Below, piece after piece: positions 52,283-62,212 of a DNA stretch of 64,000 nucleotides. The notes below the pieces were generated by a model. That model was not told the DNA's origin and made no database searches. It saw nothing but the letters and a program-made list of their open reading frames with translations. Location of the stretch: assembly GCA_963693305.1 (NCBI GenBank), contig OY855907.1:38385356-38449355 (forward strand), written 5' to 3'. Origin of the DNA: Meandrina meandrites. Taxonomy: Eukaryota; Cnidaria; Anthozoa; Scleractinia; Meandrinidae. Numbering within the stretch: the stretch's first letter is position 1; every line of letters starts with the position of its first letter. The position numbers were made by a program, and so were the translations under genes.

Positions 52283-55200
52283 TTAATTTGCGGCTAACGG
52301 TGCAGAATTGCATACTAATTTATTTTTATACTTGCTCCATTTCTTATTGTGAGCTGACAACTTATTGTTTGATTTTGATATCATTGCCTCTATTTGGTAA
52401 ATCAATGTAATCTTTGAGCTTAATACTCTTATTGAAGGTAAAGATTTACTTTGTCTACATGAATATAAATATTGTTTGGCGACTAATAAAATGTGGTTAA
52501 CAAATAACTCATCCTCGCACTTCAGAATGCCAAACATTATATCTTTGTCAGAGAGTTGTTTAATCTTTATGTCAAGATTTTCAAACCATTTGATGACCTC
52601 AGCCCAGAAATTCTTTGAATAATGGCAAGACACAAAAAAATGCTCTAGGGACTCGTCGATTTCACCGCAAAGGGAGCAGGCTTGAGATTGTACGACGTTA
52701 ATTTTGTATAAAAGGATATTTGTCACAAGACACCTATTAAGTAATTTATACTGAAATTCACGCAGTTTTGTATCCAATGCAACACGGAAAGGCAAGGCGT
52801 AGATTTCTTTCCATTCTAAGACATCATTTATAAATCGCGCATTAAAATTCAGTTGAGCAGTTGGTGGGGTGATGATTCTATCCTGAAGTTCCCTATAGAC
52901 AGATTTGGAAACCACTGTTTTGATTAAGACGCTTTGTCCGTTTAAAATTTTATCTCATCGTGCATGTAAAAAGGTTCATCACCTTTATATACAAACGTCT
53001 TTAATGATTCACGCCATTCCACTGGTAGAGCATCTATTAGTGTCACAAGCCTAAAGACATCTAATGGCGAGATATTCAGTTCTCTCAGTTTGCAATGGCT
53101 TTTTAAGATAAGCTCATCGTTTTCGGAAATCAAATCCCTCATTCTAAGAATTCCTTTTTCTGCTAGTGCTTTAAAATACACAGACTTTCCTTCAATACAA
53201 ATAAATTTATTGTTCCATAAAATGGCTTCTGATAAATCTTTTATTTCCTGCACGCTTTCGTAATTTGTCGCCGAGCATTTTGCAAAACTTTTGAAGCATT
53301 CCTCGTAAAACGTTGGCAACTTTATTGGCAATTTTTTCAAATCATAATTGCAGCATAGAACAAATTTGCCTCCTACGGGTCTCAGATAATGCAGGAGAAT
53401 TGTTTTCCAACTCTGTGGTTGATCACTTGCTAACTTTTTGCAGAAAAGGACTCTTTTGCATTTCAATTATAGAATCCAAATGTGGGTCCTTTCAGTCCTC
53501 CATCTTCAATCTCACTAATAAGGGCCAGACGCTTGACCTTGTCTCTACCCTTCCAAATAAAGTCAAAAATGATTTTGTTTATCTCTTTAACAAATTCCTT
53601 ATCTATTGAGATCAGGCTAGCTCGATATAAAAATATAGGGATGATAAATGTTTTAACAATTTGGATTCTTCCAATGATAGTTAGATCCCTCCATCTCCAG
53701 ATTCGTAGTTTTTGTTTAACAGAATTCATCAGCTCATCGACATTTAACTTTTGTTTGAGTTGTGAGGCGTAGGAGAAGTGTATTCCTAGGATTTTTACCG
53801 ATTTTTCAATTTTTAAATTACCTGGAACGGATTTATCTTCCTGAATAGTATAGCCATGATTACCTAAAAGTAGTATCTCCGACTTATCATGGTTAATCTT
53901 CAGGCCAGAACAATTTCCATATTCGTCTATGAGTTTTAGAAAGTTCTTTACAGAGAGATTATTTTTCAGGAAAGCAGTCAATCATCTGCAAAAAGGCTCA
54001 ATTTGGTTTCTTCGTTATCTACTTTAATACCACGGATATCTTTACTGTTACGTATACTAATACATAAGATTTCTAACACAATGATAAACAAGTGAGCTGA
54101 TAGAGGGTCACCTTGTCTTAATCCTCTTTCAACAGTGAATGATGAAGTAGAAAAGCCGTTATTCAAAACGCAACTTGAGATGTTGTTGTAGAATGTGTTG
54201 ATCCATCGTGTGAATGATGGTCCAAAGCCAAACGCGGACAAGGTGCGAAATAAAAAATCCCTGCTTACGGTGTCAAAGGCCTTTTTGAAATCTATACAAA
54301 TCATTCTCCCTTCGATATTGTATCTCTTGGAGAATTCCATAACATCTTCGATCGTTCTAACCGCATCAGAAATGGTCCTACCCTTGACATATGCGGATTG
54401 ATTGTGGTGTATAATATTTGGTAACACATTTTCTAACCTCTTGGCAATAGCTTTTGAACCAATTTTTACGTCTACATTGATAAGAGAGATCGGTCTCCAG
54501 TTCGCTAGGTCCCGCCTGTCTTTATCTTTTTTCTCAATTAAGGTTATAATGGCTTGCTTCTGAGAGTTTGATAACTCACCATAGTCATACGAATAGTTTA
54601 GGCTGTCTACCATCAGAGTTCCTAATGTGTGCCAGAAAGCTCTGTAAAATTCGACCGTTAAACCATCATTTCCCGGTGATTTGTTACTTTCGAATAATTG
54701 AAGACTCTTATAGCACTCATCGACATATACGAACATCATTATTGGAGAGTTTTGGTATTTCCGGATTATTTAAAAACGGGTTTAGCATATTTTCAGATGG
54801 GCTGAGAGAGTCACGTTTGCAGAGGTTAGAATAAAAGTCTTGAATTTCCTGCAAAATTTTTTTAGGATCTGTAATTAGGACTCCTTCGTTGTTAAAGACT
54901 TTGCGGACGGAGCTTTTAGCTTTCTTATGCGATTCAAGATTCAAAAAGTATTTGTTTCTTTCACCTCTCTCGTACCAATTAGCTTTTGATCGGATTATAG
55001 CACCTTTTGCTATTCGTTCGTAAATAGAATTATATTCCGTTTTCAAAATTTCAAGTTCCTCTTGGTTTTCAACAGTTGGCGATTCATTGCACTTCTCTTC
55101 GCTTAGTTTTAGAGAAGTCTCAATATCAGAAATCTTTTTTCTTTTTTCACGAGCTCTTTCTTTGCTATATTTTATTGAAACTTGTCTGACTCTGTATTTA

Positions 55201-56085
55201 ATGAGGTCCCATAACAGTCTTTTATCTGTAACTTCACTAAATTCGTTTAACCACACGGGCACGCTATCATTTATCAGCTTAATGAAATCATCATCCTCCG
55301 TAAGACTGGCATTAAATTTCCAGAAAGATGGACCGTGTTTCGGTTTATCTATGCTATTAAAATGAAGATAAATTGCAGAATGATCCGAGTTAATCGAAGG
55401 AATAATATCACACCTCTCAATGTCGTCTTGGCAAGCATCGCTAATTAGCCAGTAATCTAGTCTTCTTTGAATAATAGGATTTCTTTGCCTCCACGTAAAA
55501 CGTTTAGATTCCGGATTTCTTATTCGCCAAATGTCTACTAAATCAAAGTCTAGACACAAATCTTGTATATGTTTGACAGAATCTTTTTTAAAAGGTTTGC
55601 CGCCAGAACAGTCAAGATCAGGTTCGAATGTAACATTGACATCTCCCCCGAGAATTATCCTATGTTCTTCAGTATTAGCAACACAATCTTCAATGTCCTT
55701 GTTCAAATTATCAAAAAAACTGCATTGTTCTTGGATCTTATTAGGAGCGTAAATATTAACGAACACGAACAAAGAACCTTGTACCTCACCTTCCATTATA
55801 ATCCAGCGGCCTTCATCATCACACTTGACGGATTTGAGATCAAGATCTAGGTCACTTCTCACTAAAATCATCACCCCGCAACTACGATTAGAGCCATGTG
55901 CAAAATGCAACTTACCTCGCCATTGTGTCTTCCAAATATCTTCAACCTCGGCAGTACTGTAAGTTTCTTGAAGGAAGATTATGTCGTACTTTCGCTCACT
56001 AAGCCAAGTGAAGAGTGCTTTCCTCTTGGTAGACGAACGAATCCCCCGAACATTAAGAGAGAGTAGTTTAAAATCTATATATTCC
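52283..56085 (-). pseudogene. LINE ORF2 (endonuclease and reverse transcriptase), frameshifted
   Basis: In order on the minus strand: APE-type endonuclease with SLNVRGIR (about 56070), FLQET, GGDVNVTF, RRLDYWLIS and SDHSAI; reverse transcriptase with NKSPGNDGL, WRPISLINVD, DFKKAFDTVSRDF, GLRQGDPLSAHLF and the catalytic FADD (about 53985); thumb region; C-terminal knuckle CSLCGEIDESLEHFFVSC. Reading frame changes occur near 54720-54740, 53980 (a one-base loss right after FADD), 53465 and 52920-52940, so no active protein can be made. The EN type and knuckle fit the Tx1/L1 group. Confidence 0.88.
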
Positions 56086-56320
56086 TTTTCGAATGGGTAA
56101 TTTGAAAGCTAGTTGTGTATGCTAATATGCTGCACCGCTGCGGCACATAAGATAGAATACGGTAATAAATAAGGCCTCGAGAGGATTCTGTACACACCAA
56201 CACGCAGATAAACAAAACTAAGAGGAGAATACATAAAAAACAACACAAAAAGAATAAATGACGGCAAAGTAATTGTTACCCATAGCCGTCTTGGAGTTTG
56301 GAAACAATTACCTCATTAGC

Positions 56321-57145
56321 CTATGCATGCCCTCTTCTCTTGCCTTCTTCTCTTGCCTTCTTCATCTTCGGCCACTGCTTTTTCCTCCTTTCACTGATCT
56401 CTTTGGGGTAATCCGAGTATACCTTAACGTCGATTTCGTCTTCCATCTCTCGCACTCTTCTGAATACAAGTTCCCGGTCTGGGAACCTTAGAAAACAGAC
56501 AATAACTGGTCTTGCTTCCCCTGTTTTTTTCTTACCAATTCGATGTGCTCTTTGAAATTCAATGTTCTCCCCGTCTTCAAGCTCCAGCTCTTCTTTGAAA
56601 AAATGGTGTACTACTTTAGTTGTATCCTCAGCACCGCTAGCGGCTTCCGGAATTCCGAAGAAACGCAGGTTCTCTCTTCTATTGTACACCTCTTGGTACA
56701 GCAATTTGTCCTCGAGTTCTTTGATATTATTTTCATTTTCTTTGTCTTTCTTCTTAAGTTCTTCGATCTCTGTGTTAGTAAACTCCATTGCCTTTTCCAG
56801 TTCTATCGCCTTGCCCTCGACTGACCTTGACTTGTCGTTTAACGTGTTCAGTTCAATTTGGAGGCTGTTCACTGAGTTCTCCAGGACAGCGAAGCGCTCA
56901 AATATTCGTTCCATGTTCTGCAATCTTTCCTCCACACCCGCAAGCTTAGCACAGATCGTTTCAAGTTGACAAACAATCTTCTCCTCCATAATGAGCTTCC
57001 GAGCTCCTTGGTCTTGGTCTTCATTGTCGAACACTATGTTTATGTCAGTGTTTGTACCAGGGCTGCCACAAATTTTCTTCCCTTCTGGAGAATGAGTCTC
57101 ACTATCCGAGCTAAATTTTGTTTTTCGCTTACAGCTAAGGGCCAT
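56321..57145 (-). CDS. LINE ORF1 protein (L1-like RNA-binding)
   Basis: ATG at 57145; 274 residues, intact. Charged N-terminus, long coiled coil (about residues 55-160, LEKAMEFTNTEIEELKKKDK), then an RRM-like region YNRRENLRFFGIPE and IEFQRAHRIGKK, VIVCFLRFPDRELVFRRVR, and a basic C-terminus. This is the layout of L1-type ORF1 trimeric nucleic-acid chaperones (transposase_22-like). It lies upstream of ORF2 on the same strand. Confidence 0.85.
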   Translation of the reverse strand: MALSCKRKTKFSSDSETHSPEGKKICGSPGTNTDINIVFDNEDQDQGARKLIMEEKIVCQLETICAKLAGVEERLQNMERIFERFAVLENSVNSLQIELNTLNDKSRSVEGKAIELEKAMEFTNTEIEELKKKDKENENNIKELEDKLLYQEVYNRRENLRFFGIPEAASGAEDTTKVVHHFFKEELELEDGENIEFQRAHRIGKKKTGEARPVIVCFLRFPDRELVFRRVREMEDEIDVKVYSDYPKEISERRKKQWPKMKKAREEGKRRGHA

Positions 57146-57199
57146 AAAATTGAGAAATTTCAAGTTTCGACCAAAAATTGAACGGGAGTAGAAACATGC

Positions 57200-58000
57200 A
57201 CGTCCTTACTCGCACATGGTCATGGCTTTCTCGTGTCTCGTCAGATTTGATTTCGAGACGAATCCTTTATTCCATATCTTGCATTTGAAGGGTTTCAACC
57301 CTGAGTGGGAATTCTGGTGTATTTCTAAATTGCTTTTTCTCTGTGCAACATATCTGCAACCTTAAATATGGCATTTTAAATCCATCTAAAGGAATAACAA
57401 CTATTGAACAGTTTTACACCTGAGTGTGATCTCATGTGTATTTCCATATTGGTCTTTTTCTTGGCGACATAGCCGCAACCTTTAACGTTGTTTGGTGACG
57501 TGTTAATTTTGACTTCGACACAATTGCTCTTTTACAAATGTGACATGTAAAAGGTGTGACACCTGAGTGGGATCTCGTATGGATATCGAGATTCGTCTTC
57601 TTCTTTGCGACATATCCGCAATCTCTTAATAGTCATTGCTACTTACACAAGGTTTTCTGGTGTTGAGTCAAGTTTGATTTTGACACAAGTACTTTTTTAC
57701 GTGTGTCACACGTATAGCGTTTTACCCCTGAATGGGATCTCATATGGATATTGAGATTCGTCTTCTACTTTGCGACATATCCGCAATCTCTTAATATTCA
57801 TTGTTACTTACACGAGGCTTTCTCATGTCGCGTCAAATTCGACTTTGGAATCCTTTTCCACATCTCTCACATTTGAACGGTTTCACACCTGAGTGTGATC
57901 TCATGTGGATTTCCATATTGCTCTTTTTCTTTGCGACATAGCCGCAACCTTTAACGTTGTTTGGTGACGTGTTAAGTTTGACTTCGACACAAATGCTCTT
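57200..58000 (-). pseudogene. Run of degenerate zinc-finger cassettes
   Basis: At least four cassettes: about 57385-57215 (finger 1 with a stop in CHI-stop-GC and one Cys lost in finger 2), about 57560-57420 and 57720-57600 (single fingers around CHICKRAFV-like and H-x3-H), and about 57960-57800 (SHSGVKPFKCERCGKGF, shortened). Each has the ACTTACACGAGG-type 3' edge but none is complete. Confidence 0.55.
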
Positions 58001-58270
58001 TTACAAATGTGACAGGTAAAAGGTTTGACACCTGAGTGGGATCTCATATGTATCTTCAGGTTCTGTTCTCTGAGCTTTGTACGAGCATTCTCTAACTGGG
58101 CATGTTGAGGTTATTTGGTGTCGCTTTAAGTTCCAACGTTTAACAAATGATTTGCCACATTTTTTACACTGGTAAGGCATTTGCGCTGTGTGTGATCTGA
58201 TGTGGATGTCGACATTTGATTTCCTCTTGGCAACATAGCTGCATTCTTTTATTTCACTTTTCAAATCCAT
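58001..58270 (-). CDS. Zinc-finger cassette with fused third finger
   Basis: ATG at about 58270: [50 protein letters not shown]-x4-C (complete C2HC finger, unlike the truncated copies at 30.0, 31.4 and 44.8 kb), then CPVRECSYKAQR and a frame loss. The usual stop after the C2HC Cys is absent, so two cassettes have been joined. Confidence 0.5.
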   Translation of the reverse strand: MDLKSEIKECSYVAKRKSNVDIHIRSHTAQMPYQCKKCGKSFVKRWNLKRHQITSTCPVRECSYKAQRTEPEDTYEIPLRCQTFYLSHL

Positions 58271-58554
58271 TCTTTTACAAATGATCTTCCACATTGGCAG
58301 ACAAAGGGTTTAATCCCTGTGTGCGACCTTATGTGGACCTTCAAATTCTGTAGTCTCTGTGGTTCACTGGTTTGCACACTTGGGGTGGGGAGATCTGATT
58401 CGGCTTGATTGGAGATACGCCCTAAGGATCTGTCACTAAATTGCTGCTCAGGTGGTTCGCGAGTCTCCATGTTTTGCTTGTTACAAAACGACTTTTGACA
58501 TTTAGCACTCAAAAAGGGCCTTTTGCTAGTGTGGGAACATGGACATACCTCACA
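58261..58554 (-). CDS. Cys-rich zinc-finger exon, copy 4
   Basis: Acceptor TTTCAG, phase 0, [20 protein letters not shown] (one Cys to Ser), [10 protein letters not shown], shortened linker, [17 protein letters not shown], ends EWI-stop. It shares the terminal deletion junction with copies 1-3. Confidence 0.55.
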   Translation of the reverse strand, partial: CEVCPCSHTSKRPFLSAKCQKSFCNKQNMETREPPEQQFSDRSLGRISNQAESDLPTPSVQTSEPQRLQNLKVHIRSHTGIKPFVCQCGRSFVKEWI

Positions 58555-58899
58555 CTGAAACAATGTGAAATTACAAGTTCTGAAATGTGTGAAAAACTAC
58601 AGAAATAATAAATGATTAAAATTACAATCTGAGATAATACTCAATAACAACTGACTCTAACTTGTATAAGAAAAAGATGTGGAGGAGAGTGTTTTACTCT
58701 TCCTCCGCCATCGATGATTGTGGCATGATGATTGTGGAGTTGTGGAAGACTGAAGACATTCATTCAGCTTCGTTGCAGCCACAAGTCAAGTGTCGCTGAA
58801 GGAAGTTCTTGTGCGTCATCTAGTGCGTTACCGCCGAGTTGTCTTGTACTGTTTATTATTGGAATTAAAATTTTCCATGCACTCAACTTAAAAATTAAC

Positions 58900-59085
58900 T
58901 CATTGGCATGTATAGTTTCCTCCGCATTCTCCTCCGGTTTGCTTTCTTTTCCATGCATTTCAAAATTATACAATGATATAGTAATTTACACAATTGCGAT
59001 TTTTTTAATTATATTCAAGTCAAAAACAAATACTTGTGCAGGTTGTCTTGGTGGTTCATCTCCTTGTATCTGCATTTAAATATTA
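58900..59085 (-). pseudogene. 44-nt and 62-nt exon homologues, acceptors lost
   Basis: At about 59037-59080, MQIQGDEPPRQPAQ is kept but its AG acceptor has become TT. At about 58905-58965, KESKPEENAEETIHANE is kept but the acceptor is TG. Both donors remain. Confidence 0.45.
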
Positions 59086-59330
59086 TACAATAATATTTAA
59101 TTAAATTTAAGTCAAAAATGAATATTCTTAAATGAATATTGTTGAATATTGAGTTCCACAGTTGCTGTATTGTCTATGGAGTAATTGAACAATGTAGTTA
59201 ATTACATATTGCAATATTATACTAAGGAGGATACAAGCTAATAATTGAATAATATGGCTAATTACATATAACATAAGGAGGATACAAAATAATAACTGAA
59301 CAATATGGCTAGAAATGTGAGAAAAATTAC

Positions 59331-59366
59331 GGAAGGTGTTGTCTGCATTTGCATCAACTACTAAAT
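59331..59366 (-). CDS. 36-nt exon, copy 4
   Basis: Acceptor ACTGAACAG, donor GTAATT, phase-1 reading LVVDANADNTF. Confidence 0.45.
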
Positions 59367-59998
59367 CTGTTCAGTTAACTCCATCTTAAAGAATAAAGGA
59401 TAATGATTCTATCAGTACCATAAACTTTGTTCTTCTTGCAAAACCTAAAACATCTGAATTGTATTCTTCAGGTACAACAATTTTCCACACACGCAACTAA
59501 TCCTGAAAGTTATTTTGAGCTAATAGAAACCTATTATACCTTTCAACGATCTCAGGTTGCAATGACTGAGGCTGTTTTTTGTTTTCTTTCTCTTTGGTTG
59601 ACCTGTAAAATAGTTGCAAAACGTCTGATGAGTATCTTACAGCCGCCATCTCCGCCTATATTAATGGTTATCCATTACAACAAAAAAAAAGTTTTCGCGG
59701 TGGGTGCAGTCAAATGCAAAATATAAACAACAAAGATTAAGTTGCCAAGTAAAAGTTTGTTATGATGCCACTCTGCCTCTCATTCCACCTCATGCGACAA
59801 ATAATATTACGGCGTTGCTGGGCTGCGAAGCCACCTGGTATGTTTTGTTCAGCTAAATTCCTGGTAAGGTTAAGCTTTCCTTTTGGCAAAAGATCTCACT
59901 CTACGCGAGTCTCCAGAAGCTAGAAAGTTAAATATAAACCATAACTAGAAGTTGCTAATAGCAAGCAAAGTGAGTTATAAAATTAAAATAATAGTAAC

Positions 59999-60174
59999 TG
60001 TAGTGTTTCTACCCCAGAGGTAGACCGGATTATTGTTGATTACTTCGGATTAAACACAGTTTCACTGCTAGCAAACACGCCGCCATTTGCACACAACAAC
60101 AACTCTTTAATTCCACTATGAATCATGGGAAATCCTAGGTACACAATAAAGGTCCGCAAAGCGTGAATACTACA
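59999..60174. mobile_element. Solo LTR, 176 bp
   Basis: TGTAGT...ACTACA ends (TG/CA with short inverted repeats), flanked by GTAAC at 59994-59998 and 60175-60179. It holds CACAATAAAGG near the 3' end, a polyadenylation-type signal. The paralogous block at about 41388 reads AATAATAGTAACGATAAC with no insert, so the empty site is visible. Confidence 0.85.
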
Positions 60175-60319
60175 GTAACGATAACAATGATGATGGTGAT
60201 GTTTATAATAACAATTTATTTCTGGGCATTTTGTGAAAATGAAGAAAGTTAAGTGATAGCAAGAAATAAAAAAATAGTGTAACATAAGAGGTAATAAACA
60301 AAAGTATGCAACTATAATA

Positions 60320-62160
60320 ACCTCTTTTTTGTGGTTTCAGCTTCGTAGAAGCGAAACCCACATTGTCGTCGTGTTAAATAAGTAAGTAAGTACGTAATTC
60401 GGAAAGCCAACGTAATGCTGATGAGATGCGGACGCCACAGTTGATGGTTTATTGACATGTCCGAAGTATTTTCGTGACAAGCGTTTTATCATGGGCCTGA
60501 GAACGAGGTTGTGAATTGGCAGTCGATATTTCTTTGCAGATAACATGTGAATCGTTGAAGCAACATTTGTTTATGCGTTTCTCTGGGCGGTGGATTTCGG
60601 AGGAAAGTTTCATTAGCAATGGTTTTGTGCTATTTTAGTCTGGAAACCAGACAGAGCTCTCAATGAAGGAGATATTTCTTGATGTGATTTGTGCAGTACT
60701 TTTCGAGAAACCACTTTCGAGCGTGTTAAGGACGTTAAGCGTAAACACCGTAGACAGGGCGAATCAGCCATGCGGAGCGAGCTAGCAAATATAAGTATGC
60801 AAATCATCCATTCGCGTACAATTTGTCGCTAAATTTTGGAGAGCTTCCACTTTCTGATGCAATTTTTCCGCTCAATACTTTCTAAATGCTTCCCAAGAGA
60901 CTAACATTGATCACAATCGTCAGGGTTTTCCGAAGAAATGGCCCTTTCATACCCTTCATAGCAAGTGATGCCAGCTTTCGTTATCCTAAACAGCTCTTGT
61001 TTATACCATGTAATTAAATATGCAAAAATTTGCTCTCGCAGTTTTAAAGCGAAGTTCAGAACAAACAGGGAACAAAACTATTTTGCGCTTTGAAATACCT
61101 TTCGGAAGGGATGCTTCTTGATGTGATTTGTGCAGTACTTTTCGAGAAACGACTTTCGAGCGTGTTTACTCGTAAACACAGTAGACAGGTCGAATCAGCT
61201 CGCAAATATGCAAATCATCCATTCGCGTGCAATTTGTCACGCATTCCCATATGTATGATTTTTGCGGGGTTGAAGTGGTACTTTTCAAAAGAGAGACTTT
61301 TGTAAGTGAATTCCTTTTCAAGCTTTTTGACTGTGAGAAAGTTTTACATAATTGTAACAGACAAAACATACATGTAGCTGAAACCACGTGCACTCCGGCG
61401 AGTGCTATTTTTATATGTTCCACACATTCTCCAAGTCTTGTAATATCAATTTTACCTCGACTTCCATTTCTTCCTCCTCTTCCTTTCTGCTGGTGTTTAC
61501 AAAAAAAAACTTTCATAATCGACAATGAAACTAGCAAAGCTTAACTAGTTTCAACTTCTTTTTTGGCGAATGTGAGGTATTTTGGCAATGACCCTTTTGC
61601 ACCAAGCCTTTTAATTTTCAGAAAGCTAAAATTTACAATAATAATTCTTTTGACTTTACATTTGTGTCAATTCTTTGACTTACCTTTTTTGGAATTTTTT
61701 TTGGGGGTCTTCTAATACTTTATAAGGAGGACAGCAACAAAAGCTTTTAGAACTAATAAATTTGTGGTGCTAAGTGATTTGAGTAGAGAATTGATGTGTT
61801 GGCAGTATTGCCTACCTCCAACACTCAATCACATAAAAGTATTACTTGTTTGATTGTTACTTACTTTCCAGAAACTCTAAGGATGTGACATCCCAGAGTG
61901 ACTCGCTATCTACTTCCAATTTTTGCTGAGTTGTGCACGTGGACATGAAAGTAAGAAAACAATACATGACTCACAATTATTATGAGACTCTTCATGTGAG
62001 CCTAGAAAGAGGGCTGGGTCGGTCACCAGGATGAACTTTCTCGTTTCTCCACATGGAAAGTTTCAGTCCAAAATTCAACAAATAAATCAAAATGGCACCA
62101 CATAAACTTGTATTGGGCAAGACTATTGCAGCTTTGTCAACTCTTGTACCTTAACCTTTA
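60320..62160. other. No gene seen; one diverged direct repeat
   Basis: About 150 bp at 60680-60840 recurs at 61106-61245 (CTTGATGTGATTTGTGCAGT, CAAATCATCCATTCGCGT). Short frames here look like chance. A small hairpin GGTTTCAGCTTCGTAGAAGC lies near 60333. Confidence 0.45.
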
Positions 62161-62212
62161 AAGTTGACTCTGTGATTTTTTATTGATCAGTCCAAGCTTT
62201 ATATATTCTGCT

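Larger units (their letters stand above)
52024..57195 (-). mobile_element. L1/Tx1-type LINE, near full length
   Basis: Minus-strand element with ORF1 (57145-56321), ORF2 (about 56085-52283), AATAAAAATT near the 3' end, and a poly(A) seen as a T run at about 52026-52035. It is about 5.2 kb and splits a zinc-finger cassette at its 5' border (about 57200). Damage is limited to four frameshifts in ORF2. Confidence 0.88.

Noticed and set aside
56562..56969. 135-codon plus-strand frame
   Set aside because: Antisense shadow of the LINE ORF1 coiled coil; Ser/Leu-rich as expected from the complement.
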